From positions 310,001 to 374,000 of the forward strand of contig NZ_VLLG01000006.1 of assembly GCF_007830125.1 (NCBI RefSeq): a stretch of DNA of 64,000 nt. The letters run 5' to 3'. The translations under genes and the position numbers were made by a program. Positions 41,437-50,060 of this stretch are shown here, one piece after another. The number at the start of each line of letters is the position of its first letter. Within the stretch, counting starts at the first letter, position 1. Source of the DNA: Chitinophaga japonensis. GTDB taxonomy: Bacteria; Bacteroidota; Bacteroidia; Chitinophagales; Chitinophagaceae. The notes under the pieces are model-generated. The model was not told the origin of the DNA, did not search any database, and saw nothing but the letters and a program-made list of their open reading frames with translations.

Positions 41437-42519
41437 TTATTTAAACACCGCCTTAAAACATGCGCTCTGCGATTCCGCGCCACTTTTTGTACGGCCGTAA
41501 TACTCGTCCAGGAAAGCTTCCACGGGCGACCATACCGTTTGCATCATGCCCTGGAACAGGGGCTTCATTTGTTTGGTAGCGCCTTCCCGGAAACGGTACA
41601 TGTCTTCCAGTTGCTGCTGCGCCACCTGCGGCTTGCGCCAGGGGCAGGTAATCACGCGCAGCCCTTTCATGGCAAAGTATACCGGAGTTTTGTCCGGCCG
41701 CTCGTAGTGCCAGTCGCAGATCACGATATCTTTGGGCACCATGTCAATGGCGCGGTGCGTGTTGTTCATGCTGGCTTCCCACATGCCCATGCCGGTGGTT
41801 TTGCCGTCCAGCAGGCGGTCGCCCCATATCCACAGCTCCCGTCCCTTTTGCGCCAGGTGGTTGCGCAGGGCCCATACTTCGCCGGCAAACAGCTCCGCCT
41901 TATCGCGGCCCCCGCAGCGCGGGCATTTGTCATCGCCGATGTAGAACACTTCGTCCATCCCGGCATGAAACGCCGTAGCGCCAAAGGCCTCGCAGATCTC
42001 ATCCACCAGGTCAAACACCACTTTATGCACTTCCGGGTGCAGGGGGCAGTAGCTTTTGCAGTATAGCCCGTCCGCGTTAGGCCACTCGTATTTAGCCGGC
42101 ATCTTTACATGCGGGGTTTCATCAAAGGCCGGGTACACGCGCAGCAGGTTATGTACCGTGCCGGCCCAGGACTGGTGGCCCAGCAGGTTTACCTGCGGTA
42201 TGATACGGATACTGTGCGCACGGCAGGCCTTTACCAGTTTCTCCACCTCCTGCCGGGAAAGGGCCACGGAATCCCGCAGCTCCGGGTGGCGCTCATACTG
42301 GTAGTTGAAATCCACGCGCAGCACCAGGGTATTGATATGCCGGGGCGCCAGCTCCGCTTCTATGAACTTTATAAATGCATCCAGCGCAGCGGGCCGCGGC
42401 GCGGCAATACAAAAGCCCCTTACGGGCAGGCTGTCCAGGTGGCGGGCCGTTTGTGCATGGCTGTGAAGGCCGGACAGCAGCAAAAGACCCAGTGGCAACA
42501 GGTATAGCAGTTTTCTCAT
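41437..42519 (-). CDS. Glycoside hydrolase family 20-like protein
   Basis: 360 residues from ATG 42519 (another ATG at 42540 adds 7 residues). Signal peptide LLYLLPLGLLLLSGLHSHA. The TIM-barrel catalytic signature FHAGMDEVFYIGDD has the Asp-Glu pair (GMDEV) of GH20 hexosaminidases, with IIPQVNLLGHQSW and ELWIWGDRLL as other core strands. It lacks the N-terminal GH20b domain of classic beta-N-acetylhexosaminidases and is shorter than usual (500-770). It probably acts on chitin or glycan-derived sugars in the periplasm, consistent with a chitin-degrading lineage; the substrate is inferred. Its stop is 5 bases from the AraC-type stop (convergent). Confidence 0.82.
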   Translation of the reverse strand: MRKLLYLLPLGLLLLSGLHSHAQTARHLDSLPVRGFCIAAPRPAALDAFIKFIEAELAPRHINTLVLRVDFNYQYERHPELRDSVALSRQEVEKLVKACRAHSIRIIPQVNLLGHQSWAGTVHNLLRVYPAFDETPHVKMPAKYEWPNADGLYCKSYCPLHPEVHKVVFDLVDEICEAFGATAFHAGMDEVFYIGDDKCPRCGGRDKAELFAGEVWALRNHLAQKGRELWIWGDRLLDGKTTGMGMWEASMNNTHRAIDMVPKDIVICDWHYERPDKTPVYFAMKGLRVITCPWRKPQVAQQQLEDMYRFREGATKQMKPLFQGMMQTVWSPVEAFLDEYYGRTKSGAESQSACFKAVFK

Positions 42520-42606
42520 GATGTTTGACAGTTTATTCATTGACGACGTTGGTAGGATGCATCAAGCTACTAATAAACTAATAAAACAACAAACGGGGAA
42601 AGCGGT

Positions 42607-42614
42607 TATTTTTG
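42607..42614 (+). promoter_or_regulatory. Probable -7 element of AI-2E-type transporter gene
   Basis: TATTTTTG matches TAnnTTTG and lies 18 bases before the ATG at 42633. No clear -33 TTG is visible. Confidence 0.4.
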
Positions 42615-42632
42615 ACAAAATCTTTATCCTGC

Positions 42633-43712
42633 ATGAACGAAAACAAGCTGCCTTTTAACGCACGCCTGGCATATAGCCTGGTATCGCTGGTGCTGATCAT
42701 TTACCTGGCGCACCTGGCTGCCAGCATCATCATCCCGCTGGTATTTGCCAGCCTGGTGGCCATCATGCTGCTACCGCTGGCGGCGGCGCTGGAACAATGG
42801 CGTATTCCGCGGGGGCTGGCCGCTTTTGTGGCCGTGCTTATTTTCGTGATCGCGCTGTCGGCCCTGCTGCTGATACTGGCGGCGCAAATGGGCGCTTTTA
42901 TATCGGACTTCCCGCAACTGCAGCGCCAACTGCTGGAAAGCCTGGATTCCCTACAGCTATGGATAAACGAAAAATTCCAGATAAATGCCGATAAGCAGAT
43001 GGCCTACCTGGAACAACTGGCGATGGGCACCCTCGGCTCCGCCACCACTTTCCTGAGCCAGACCCTGGGCGCCGTTTCCTCCATCGTGATATTCGTGGTG
43101 TTTGTGCTGCTGTACTCCTTTTTCCTGCTGCTGTACCGCTCATTGCTCATAGCCTTCCTGGCCGGCCTTTTCAAGGAAAGGCACCGGGAAAAGCTGCTGG
43201 ACGTGATCGGGCAGACCCGTTTTATCATTAAAAGCTATGCCAGCGGCCTGGTGATAGAAATGATCGTGGTAGCGGTGATGAACTGCACCATCTTCTGGAT
43301 AATGGGTATTAAATACGCGACGCTGCTGGGCATTATGGCGGCTATCTTCAATCTCATTCCTTACCTCGGCATCTTTACCGCCATTGTTCTCAGCATGATC
43401 GTGACCCTCACCACGGGCACGCCGGCGGCCAGCCTGCAGGTGGGCATTGCCCTGATGATCGTGCACTTCCTGGACAGCAATATCCTGCTGCCCCGCATTG
43501 TGGGCTCCAAGGTAAAGATCAACGCCCTGGTGACCATCATCGGCGTGGTGACCGGCAACCTGCTCTGGGGCATTCCCGGCATGTTCCTGGCTATTCCCAT
43601 TATGGCCATGCTCAAGATCATTTTTGAGCATGTTGAAGAAATGCGGCCCTGGGCGATCCTGCTGGGCGAGCTGCCGGACCGGCGGAAACCGCGTTTTGCA
43701 AGAAGGAGGTAG
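42633..43712 (+). CDS. AI-2E family transporter
   Basis: 359 residues from ATG 42633; an upstream TTG sits in the -7 box and is rejected. Eight or so hydrophobic segments: LVSLVLIIYLAHLAASIIIP, LAAFVAVLIFVIALSALLL, then an extended helix-rich region, and IVGSKVKINALVTIIGVVTG near the end, typical of the AI-2E/PerM family. Family members are membrane exporters linked to autoinducer-2 or other solutes; direct role here unknown. Its stop is followed by a 17-base palindrome and then the terpene synthase gene. Confidence 0.88.
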   Translation: MNENKLPFNARLAYSLVSLVLIIYLAHLAASIIIPLVFASLVAIMLLPLAAALEQWRIPRGLAAFVAVLIFVIALSALLLILAAQMGAFISDFPQLQRQLLESLDSLQLWINEKFQINADKQMAYLEQLAMGTLGSATTFLSQTLGAVSSIVIFVVFVLLYSFFLLLYRSLLIAFLAGLFKERHREKLLDVIGQTRFIIKSYASGLVIEMIVVAVMNCTIFWIMGIKYATLLGIMAAIFNLIPYLGIFTAIVLSMIVTLTTGTPAASLQVGIALMIVHFLDSNILLPRIVGSKVKINALVTIIGVVTGNLLWGIPGMFLAIPIMAMLKIIFEHVEEMRPWAILLGELPDRRKPRFARRR

Positions 43713-43728
43713 CCTCCCGGTCCAACTA

Positions 43729-43745
43729 CTGCAATCACATTGCAG
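43729..43745. promoter_or_regulatory. Perfect palindrome upstream of terpene synthase
   Basis: CTGCAAT-CAC-ATTGCAG has perfect 7-bp arms and a 3-base centre. It ends 39 bases before the ATG at 43785 and overlaps the position expected for promoter elements. It reads as an operator for a dimeric regulator; a specific regulator is not identified, as no regulator gene adjoins it. Confidence 0.5.
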
Positions 43746-43784
43746 AGAGGATGGCTATTTTGCAGGGAACCATATCATTATCCT

Positions 43785-46142
43785 ATGCAAAACACCGCAA
43801 CCCTCAAAGACCGGCTGATCGGGGAAATAAAGGACACCCTGCGCAACCTGGAAAACGGCGCCATGCCTCCTGCCGCCTACGACACGGCCTGGGTAGCCAG
43901 GATCTCCTCCGATGAAGACCCTGCACAACCCATGTTCCCGCAATGCCTGCAATGGCTGCTACAGCACCAGCACAACGATGGTAGCTGGGGCAACGGATCG
44001 GACCGGGGATTCTACCACGACCAGATAATCAGCACACTGGCGGCCGTTGTATGCCTGCAGGGCTGGCAGCGCAGGGGCATGTCCCTGCAGGGCAGCATTG
44101 AGAGCGGCACCCGGTACCTGGACAGCTCCATGCAGTTCCTGGACGGCCACCCTTACGGCACCAATGGCTTCGAGATACTGTTTCCGGCCCTGTTGCAGGA
44201 GGCGCTGGACCTGGGAGTCGGGCTAAGCAGGCATCACGTGATAGACCGGGTACTGGAAGCGAGGGAAGAGAAACTAAAGAAGATCAGCTTTGACGCCGTT
44301 TTCGAAAAGCCCACTACCCTGCTTTTTTCGCTGGAAGGATTTCCGCTGGAGCAAATTGACTGGGATAAAGCCTTCCGCCTGCAGGATACCTGCGGCTCCT
44401 TCCTCACCTCACCTGCCGCTACTGCATTTGCGTACATACATACCCGTAACCACCGCTGCCTGGCTTACCTGCAGCAGACACTGGAACGGTTCAATTACAT
44501 TCCCACCCAGTACCCGCTGGATATCTTTCAAACGGCGTGGAGCCTCAAAGCCATCTCCAAGCTGGGACTGGAACACTACTTTGAAACGGAATACAATGAG
44601 CAACTGGATCGCCTGCAAAACAAATGGAACGATGCCAGCGGCATATCGTGGAGCAGTGTTATCGACCTCCCCGACCTGGACGATACCGCAGTGACCTATT
44701 ACCTGCTGAAGAAAGCGCAGCGGCCCACCGGGGCAGGCGTATTTGAGAATTTCTACAGAAACGGGGAGGTTTTCTGCTTTCCCGGCGAAACGCAAAGCTC
44801 CCCTACCCACCTGCTGCATTTGCTGCAGGTATACAATGGCAATAATACCGGCCTGGTAAACACGGCCCGGCAACAGTTAAGCACCACGTTGAGCGGCAGG
44901 TGGACGGACAAATGGCACCTGTCGCCCTACTACGTTACCAGCATCGCCACCGACCCCACCCTGCAGGACGGCAGCGTGAATGTGGACGCCGCTGTTAATT
45001 ATGTACTGGCCACCCAGCACCCCGATGGCGGATGGGGGCACGCCGGCTCCAACGCAGAAGAAACGGGGCTGGCCTGTATGACGCTGTTGCTGCACCTGTC
45101 CCGCTCCCCTGCCAACAGGCAGGTCATAGCGGCGCAACTGCAAAAGGGGATCGATTTCCTGTTGCACATCAAAACTGCGGGCGTGGCTATGGATACCCGG
45201 CCGCTGTGGATCGCCAAATGCCTGTACACTCCCTATAGTGTTGTAAATACGCTTGTCAACGCGGTGCTGCTGCGATACCTGGCCGGGCAGGAGCAGCAGG
45301 CCATGAACCGGCCCCTGTTGGCGGCATTGACCGGCTGGATGGAGCAGCATATTGCCCTGGATAACGCCAGGATCGCGCCGGTAGCCGCCATTACGATGGA
45401 TATTGCCGGCAGGGAAAGCAGCCGCGTGCAGGAAGCCCTCTTTAAATTCATTATGTGGGCCTTTGGTATAGACGACCTGTATGACGCAGGCGATTACAGC
45501 CTGGAAGCGTTGCAGGACATATCCGGCTACCTGCTGGAGAACGAGCCTTCAGGCTTGCCGCCGCTTCCGGGTGAAAAGACTGCTGTTATAAGCGATCTCC
45601 GGGCGCTTACACGGGAGCTGTTCGGGGCGCCATTCCTGGATCTGCCGGCACATGCGCCCTCCCGCCGCCGCCTGGCAGACATGATAGCCCAGGTGATACA
45701 CGCCATGTTGGCCGAAGCTACCTGGAAAAGAACCGGCCTTTACCCTGACCTTTTATCATACCTGGAAAACGGCAGGGTCAGTGTAAGCACTCCCCTGATG
45801 TTTTCCTACATACATTGCTTTATGGCCGGTGATGCCGCAGTGCCGGAAAAGCTGTTGAACATCTCGGGGGAGATCATCCGCCTGGTAAATGATATGGCCA
45901 CATACAAACGGGAATTGGAGGAGCGCAAGCTGAACAGCGTGACCATTATCCAGCAAACAACCCGTTGCAGCGTGGATAAAGCCATTCAGCAGGTAAAAGA
46001 TATGATAGCCGAACGGATGCTGCAGATGAAAGCGCTGGCGGGTGACCCGGCGTATGCCGCTTTCGGGGAATTCAGCCGTTTTATGATACATGTTTGCGAA
46101 GCAGAGCAGCGTTTCTACGGCAAGGGCAGGGACTTCAGGTAA
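43785..46142 (+). CDS. Bifunctional class II / class I diterpene synthase (candidate)
   Basis: 785 residues from ATG 43785. The N-terminal half has AAYDTAWV (about 30-37) and HNDGSWGNG (63-71), both typical of plant/fungal diterpene cyclases, and the class II acid motif DLDD (297-300) in DLPDLDDTA, which would protonate GGPP to give a bicyclic diphosphate. The C-terminal half has class I metal motifs: DDLYD (563-567) and NDMATYKRE (702-710; Asn702, Thr706, Glu710), which would ionise the diphosphate. This makes one chain with both active sites, like fungal CPS/KS or conifer abietadiene synthase in layout and size. The characterised bacterial diterpene pathways I know of use separate class II and class I proteins. 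No GGPP synthase or oxidase is adjacent; a palindrome lies upstream. Products cannot be predicted. Confidence 0.88.
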   Translation: MQNTATLKDRLIGEIKDTLRNLENGAMPPAAYDTAWVARISSDEDPAQPMFPQCLQWLLQHQHNDGSWGNGSDRGFYHDQIISTLAAVVCLQGWQRRGMSLQGSIESGTRYLDSSMQFLDGHPYGTNGFEILFPALLQEALDLGVGLSRHHVIDRVLEAREEKLKKISFDAVFEKPTTLLFSLEGFPLEQIDWDKAFRLQDTCGSFLTSPAATAFAYIHTRNHRCLAYLQQTLERFNYIPTQYPLDIFQTAWSLKAISKLGLEHYFETEYNEQLDRLQNKWNDASGISWSSVIDLPDLDDTAVTYYLLKKAQRPTGAGVFENFYRNGEVFCFPGETQSSPTHLLHLLQVYNGNNTGLVNTARQQLSTTLSGRWTDKWHLSPYYVTSIATDPTLQDGSVNVDAAVNYVLATQHPDGGWGHAGSNAEETGLACMTLLLHLSRSPANRQVIAAQLQKGIDFLLHIKTAGVAMDTRPLWIAKCLYTPYSVVNTLVNAVLLRYLAGQEQQAMNRPLLAALTGWMEQHIALDNARIAPVAAITMDIAGRESSRVQEALFKFIMWAFGIDDLYDAGDYSLEALQDISGYLLENEPSGLPPLPGEKTAVISDLRALTRELFGAPFLDLPAHAPSRRRLADMIAQVIHAMLAEATWKRTGLYPDLLSYLENGRVSVSTPLMFSYIHCFMAGDAAVPEKLLNISGEIIRLVNDMATYKRELEERKLNSVTIIQQTTRCSVDKAIQQVKDMIAERMLQMKALAGDPAYAAFGEFSRFMIHVCEAEQRFYGKGRDFR

Positions 46143-46183
46143 GCGCCTTGCTTTGCTGTCCGGCGGTTTGTACTTTTACACCG

Positions 46184-46774
46184 ATGTCCATTCAATTCCG
46201 CCATGCATTACCGGCCGACCTGCCGGCCATCGTAGATATTTACAATTCCACCGTTCCCGGGCGGATGGTGACCGCCGATACCTCGCCGGTAAGCGTGGAA
46301 AGCCGGCTGCCCTGGTTCCATGCGCATACGCCGGAAAAATGGCCCCTCTGGATCGTGGAAACGGCGGGTCAAACAGCCGGCTGGGTAAGCCTGCAAAATT
46401 TTTACGGCCGCCCCGCCTACAATGCCACGGCGGAGATCAGCATCTACCTGCACCCGGACTTCCGGGGCAAGGGCCTGGGCAGGATGGCGCTGGAAGGCGC
46501 CATGGAAAGATGCCCCGCGCTGGGCATTGAAAACCTGATGGGCGTTATTTTCGCCCACAACACGCCCAGCATACAGTTGTTCCTGCAAATGGGCTTCGCA
46601 GAGTGGGGCCACCTGCCGGATATTGCGGTGCTGGATGGTATTAAAAGAAGCGTGAAGATATTGGGGAAAAAGATTACACCAGTTGCCGTAAAAAATCGAT
46701 CCGGTACACACAGCGGCGGGAGCCTTCCAGGATATGATCCGTACGGCTCACCTTCACCTCGTTGCCGAGAATAG
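46184..46774 (+). CDS. GNAT-family N-acetyltransferase (phosphinothricin acetyltransferase-like)
   Basis: 196 residues from ATG 46184, 41 bases after the terpene synthase. SIQFRHALPADLPAIVDIYN and the acetyl-CoA loop LHPDFRGKGLGRMAL (motif RGKGLG) are typical of GNAT; GVIFAHNTPSIQLFLQMGF fits the Pat/Bar group that acetylates small amines such as phosphinothricin. Enzymes of that group usually stop about 30 residues earlier; the extra tail (from PVAVKNRSGTHSG on) runs antisense through the last 101 bases of the regulator gene at 46674, so the tail may be a consequence of a lost stop codon. Confidence 0.85.
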   Translation: MSIQFRHALPADLPAIVDIYNSTVPGRMVTADTSPVSVESRLPWFHAHTPEKWPLWIVETAGQTAGWVSLQNFYGRPAYNATAEISIYLHPDFRGKGLGRMALEGAMERCPALGIENLMGVIFAHNTPSIQLFLQMGFAEWGHLPDIAVLDGIKRSVKILGKKITPVAVKNRSGTHSGGSLPGYDPYGSPSPRCRE

Positions 46775-47315
46775 TATTAAAGGTGCGCAGCTCTGAATCG
46801 CAGATATTGGCGCATTGGGTGGCAGCGCTGCAAATGGGACAGTGGTTCTCTATGAAAATGAAACCGTTCTCATCTTTCCGCCATTCCGCCAGGTAACCTT
46901 CCGCAGTACGGAGCGCGGCAAAACGGGCTATTTTATCGGCTATATCCGTCACGCCTTCCAGCGCGGTACGGTATTTTTCCAGTTGTTTTTGCTCCCGGGC
47001 CACGATGATCTGGTCCAGCGCCTCCGGCCCCAGCTCATGGCGGATGGTCTGCATCAACTGCAGGGTCAGCTCCGCATGAGTATCCGGGAAATGGGCATTG
47101 CCCTGTGCCGTCAGGTCCCAGATCTGGACCGGTCTTCCTACTCCCCTTGCATTGGTGGTAGCTACCACCAGTCCTTCCTCTGCCAGTTTCAGCAATTGCA
47201 GCCGCGCCCCTTCTGCTGTAATGCCCAGCTCGGCAGCCAGGGCAGCAGCGGTTTGCGGCCCCCGGGTCTTCAGTAGCACCAGGAACCGGTCAGCAGCAGC
47301 TTTGATCTTTGGCAT
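46674..47315 (-). CDS. SufR-like winged-helix Fe-S regulator
   Basis: 213 residues from ATG 47315. A DeoR/ArsR-type winged helix (TAAALAAELGITAEGARLQL, GLVVATTNARGVGRPVQIW) is followed by a helical region and a Cys cluster: CPICSAATQCANIC then RRC about 32 residues later. The same plan (DNA-binding domain plus a C-terminal Cys cluster) is used by SufR, the Fe-S-sensing repressor of suf genes. It is divergent from the FMN reductase and the suf genes 0.15-0.8 kb away. It probably represses suf when its cluster is present (inference). Its 3' end overlaps the GNAT gene. Confidence 0.82.
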   Translation of the reverse strand: MPKIKAAADRFLVLLKTRGPQTAAALAAELGITAEGARLQLLKLAEEGLVVATTNARGVGRPVQIWDLTAQGNAHFPDTHAELTLQLMQTIRHELGPEALDQIIVAREQKQLEKYRTALEGVTDIADKIARFAALRTAEGYLAEWRKDENGFIFIENHCPICSAATQCANICDSELRTFNTILGNEVKVSRTDHILEGSRRCVYRIDFLRQLV

Positions 47316-47388
47316 ATAATTTTCCAAGTCCTTACTTGTTTTATTGTCAAATCTCGTAATTTTGTAGTACTAAAAAAAATATTGTTGC

Positions 47389-47404
47389 AAGGTTATACGA
47401 CCTT
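47389..47404. promoter_or_regulatory. Candidate operator of SufR-like regulator
   Basis: AAGGT-TATACG-ACCTT is an inverted repeat (5-bp arms, N6 spacer) in the gap between the SufR-like gene (start 47315) and the FMN reductase (start 47472). The N6-spaced arms resemble the CAAC-N6-GTTG pattern of SufR boxes in cyanobacteria in layout, not sequence. Low certainty. Confidence 0.4.
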
Positions 47405-47471
47405 TGTGTGAGCAAATCAAGTGATCATATAGCCTGACAAACAATTAAAACATTGACAATTAGATAGTTAG

Positions 47472-48026
47472 ATGAACGTCTTGATATTCAACGGCACTAT
47501 GGACGACAGGCCCTATGCCACCGCCGGCCGGGTAGCCGGCTATTTTGAGGAGCAATTCCGGCAAAAAGGCTTTAATCCACGAATATTTAGCCTGGCGCAT
47601 GCAGATATACCGTTCTTTGATCCGCTGAAACAGGAAACGCCGGCCAGCGTGCAAACCATGTGCGAAGCCTTTTGCGAGGCCCACCTGCATGTATGGCTCA
47701 CCCCGCTGTACCATGGCGGCATGACCGGGGTAATGAAGAACTGCCTGGACTGGCTGGAGCTGACCAGCCGCCACGGCCGGCCGTATTTAACCGGAAAGGT
47801 CGTAGCTTTGGTGAGCTGGGCAAACGGCTCGCAGGCCATGCAGGGCATCAACGCTATGGATGCAGTGGCCAAAGCATTACGGGCCTGGGTACTGCCCTTT
47901 TCCGTTCCTGTGCTGAAGGACCACCTGTTCGAGCCGCAAACCAGCGACTTTTCAGCCCTGTACAAGACCAAGTTTGACCAGATGATCTCGTTGCTGGCAG
48001 CGGCCAGGACAACAGTAGTGGAATAA
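47472..48026 (+). CDS. NADPH-dependent FMN reductase family protein
   Basis: 184 residues. It has the flavodoxin-like start MNVLIFNGTMDD, then LTPLYHGGMTGVMKNCLDWL, the usual FMN-binding and dimer motif, and VVALVSWANGSQAMQG. It is predicted to bind FMN and reduce flavin or quinones with NAD(P)H. Its location at the front of the suf gene run, divergent from the SufR-like regulator, suggests it supplies electrons or reduces iron for cluster assembly (inference). 33 bases separate it from the IscA-type gene. Confidence 0.85.
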   Translation: MNVLIFNGTMDDRPYATAGRVAGYFEEQFRQKGFNPRIFSLAHADIPFFDPLKQETPASVQTMCEAFCEAHLHVWLTPLYHGGMTGVMKNCLDWLELTSRHGRPYLTGKVVALVSWANGSQAMQGINAMDAVAKALRAWVLPFSVPVLKDHLFEPQTSDFSALYKTKFDQMISLLAAARTTVVE

Positions 48027-48059
48027 ATACATTAAACATTAGCAAAAAGCGCAACAGAT

Positions 48060-48386
48060 ATGATAACCGTTTCAGAAAAAGCAAGCCAATATATAAAAGA
48101 CCTGATGGTAAAGGAAAATCATGTTCCCGGCACCTTTGTGCGCGTGGGCGTGAAAGGCGGCGGATGCTCCGGCCTGGAATATGTATTGAAGTTTGAGGCA
48201 GACGAGCAGACCGGCGACCAGGTATTCGAGGATAAAGGCGTGAAGATCGTGGTACAGATGAAAAGCCTCCTGTACCTGTACGGCACGGAGCTGGATTACT
48301 CTGACGGGCTGAACGGCAAAGGGCTTTTCTTCAATAATCCAAATGCCACCAGGACCTGCAGTTGCGGGGAAAGCTTTGCCGTATAA
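48060..48386 (+). CDS. HesB/IscA-family Fe-S assembly protein (SufA-like)
   Basis: 108 residues. The conserved Cys ligands are Cys36 (KGGGCSGLEY), Cys100 and Cys102 (TCSCGESF), as in A-type carrier proteins. These hold a [2Fe-2S] or [4Fe-4S] cluster and pass it to targets. First of the core suf genes; the 106-base gap to sufB contains a possible secondary promoter (TTACTTTCTTTGC at about 48438-48450). Called SufA by position; IscA/ErpA cannot be separated by sequence alone. Confidence 0.9.
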   Translation: MITVSEKASQYIKDLMVKENHVPGTFVRVGVKGGGCSGLEYVLKFEADEQTGDQVFEDKGVKIVVQMKSLLYLYGTELDYSDGLNGKGLFFNNPNATRTCSCGESFAV

Positions 48387-48492
48387 ATAATTTCAGAAGC
48401 GTGTTTAGCAGTTTTCAGATACAGGTAAGCATAAATATTACTTTCTTTGCACCCATTTCTGAGGAAGCTGACAAATAGGTAAATAGTATCGA

Positions 48493-49938
48493 ATGAAAAA
48501 CAGTAACGAAATAATCGATGATATCGCCAACCGGGAGTACGAGTTTGGCTTTACCACCGATATTGAAATGGATATAGCGCCTGCTGGTCTGAACGAAGAG
48601 ACCATCCGCTTTATCTCTGCCAAAAAAGAAGAACCGGAATGGCTGCTGGAGTGGCGCCTGAAAGGATTCCAGGCATTCCAGAAAATGCAGTTGCCCAGGT
48701 GGCAGCATTTCAAGATGCCTGAGATTGATTTCCAGGGCGTATCCTACTACGCCGCCCCCAAAAAGAAAAAACAACTGGCCAGCCTGGATGAAGTAGACCC
48801 GGAGCTGCTGGCTACCTTTGAAAAGCTGGGCATCCCGCTCAACGAACAGAAAGCGCTTTCCGGCGTGGCCGTAGACGCTGTTTTTGACAGCGTATCCGTG
48901 GCCACCACCTTCAGGGAAAAGCTCGCAGAGAAGGGTGTGATCTTCTGCTCCTTCGGGGAAGCGGTAAAGCACCATCCTGACCTGGTAAGAAAATACCTGG
49001 GGTCTGTAGTGCCCCATTCCGATAATATTTTTGCCGCATTGAACGCAGCAGTGTTCTCCGACGGGTCTTTCGTGTACATCCCCAAGGGAGTGCGCTGCCC
49101 CATGGAGCTGAGCACCTACTTCCGTATCAATGCGCAGAACACCGGCCAGTTTGAGCGGACCCTTATCATAGCGGACGACGACAGCTATGTGAGCTACCTC
49201 GAAGGCTGTACCGCCCCCATGCGCGACGAGAATCAACTGCACGCCGCCGTAGTGGAGCTGATAGCGCTCAACCACGCGGAAATAAAATACTCAACCGTGC
49301 AGAACTGGTATCCCGGCGACAAGGAAGGGAAAGGCGGTATCTATAATTTTGTGACCAAAAGGGGTATCTGCAAAGGCAACGGCAGCAAGATATCCTGGAC
49401 ACAGGTGGAAACCGGCTCCTCCATTACCTGGAAATACCCCAGCGTAATATTGCAGGGCGACGACGCCCAGGGCGAGTTCTACTCCGTGGCGGTGACCCGT
49501 AACCGGCAGATCGCCGATACCGGCACCAAAATGCACCACCTGGGCCGCAACACCCGCAGCCGGATCATTTCCAAGGGTATTTCCGCCGGCGAAGGCGATA
49601 ATACCTACCGCGGACTGGTACAGGTGGGACCGCGCGCACACAATGCCCGCAACTTCACCCAGTGCGACTCCCTGCTGATAGGCAACCGCTGCGGGGCCCA
49701 TACGTTCCCGTACATCGAGTCCCGGAACAAGAGCGCTACCGTAGAGCACGAAGCCACCACCTCCAAGATCGGGGAAGACCAGATCTTCTACCTGAACCAG
49801 CGGGGTATCGATACGGAAAAAGCAGTAGCCCTCATTGTGAACGGCTACGCCAAGGAAGTACTGAACCAGCTACCCATGGAATTTGCCGTGGAAGCGCAAA
49901 AATTATTGTCCATTACGCTGGAAGGCAGCGTGGGATAA
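48493..49938 (+). CDS. sufB: Fe-S cluster assembly protein SufB
   Basis: 481 residues. [20 protein letters not shown] near the start, then [11 protein letters not shown]-type segment as [42 protein letters not shown] (Cys) and the beta-helix core with [19 protein letters not shown]; it ends [14 protein letters not shown]. SufB, with SufC and SufD, forms the scaffold on which clusters are built. Length is normal. Its stop codon lies at the left edge of an AT-rich element that fills the space to sufC. Confidence 0.97.
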   Translation: MKNSNEIIDDIANREYEFGFTTDIEMDIAPAGLNEETIRFISAKKEEPEWLLEWRLKGFQAFQKMQLPRWQHFKMPEIDFQGVSYYAAPKKKKQLASLDEVDPELLATFEKLGIPLNEQKALSGVAVDAVFDSVSVATTFREKLAEKGVIFCSFGEAVKHHPDLVRKYLGSVVPHSDNIFAALNAAVFSDGSFVYIPKGVRCPMELSTYFRINAQNTGQFERTLIIADDDSYVSYLEGCTAPMRDENQLHAAVVELIALNHAEIKYSTVQNWYPGDKEGKGGIYNFVTKRGICKGNGSKISWTQVETGSSITWKYPSVILQGDDAQGEFYSVAVTRNRQIADTGTKMHHLGRNTRSRIISKGISAGEGDNTYRGLVQVGPRAHNARNFTQCDSLLIGNRCGAHTFPYIESRNKSATVEHEATTSKIGEDQIFYLNQRGIDTEKAVALIVNGYAKEVLNQLPMEFAVEAQKLLSITLEGSVG

Positions 49939-50037
49939 TTAATAATGAATAATTAACAATTAATAATATCTACAGCGGTGCTTCATGGTGACACAATTGC
50001 TGCGATTATTAATTATTCACTATTAATTATTAATTAA
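49937..50037. repeat. AT-rich inverted-repeat element, copy 2 (sufB-sufC spacer)
   Basis: AATTAATAATGAATAATTAA at the left and CGATTATTAATTATTCAC then TATTAATTATTAATTAA at the right are inverted AT-rich arms around a core containing CTTCATGGTGACACAATTGC. It overlaps the last bases of sufB. The core shares its TTCATgG...TTgCTG layout with copies 1 and 3 and with the element at 58721. Confidence 0.72.
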
Positions 50038-50060
50038 AAAAAATCGAGAATTAATATATC

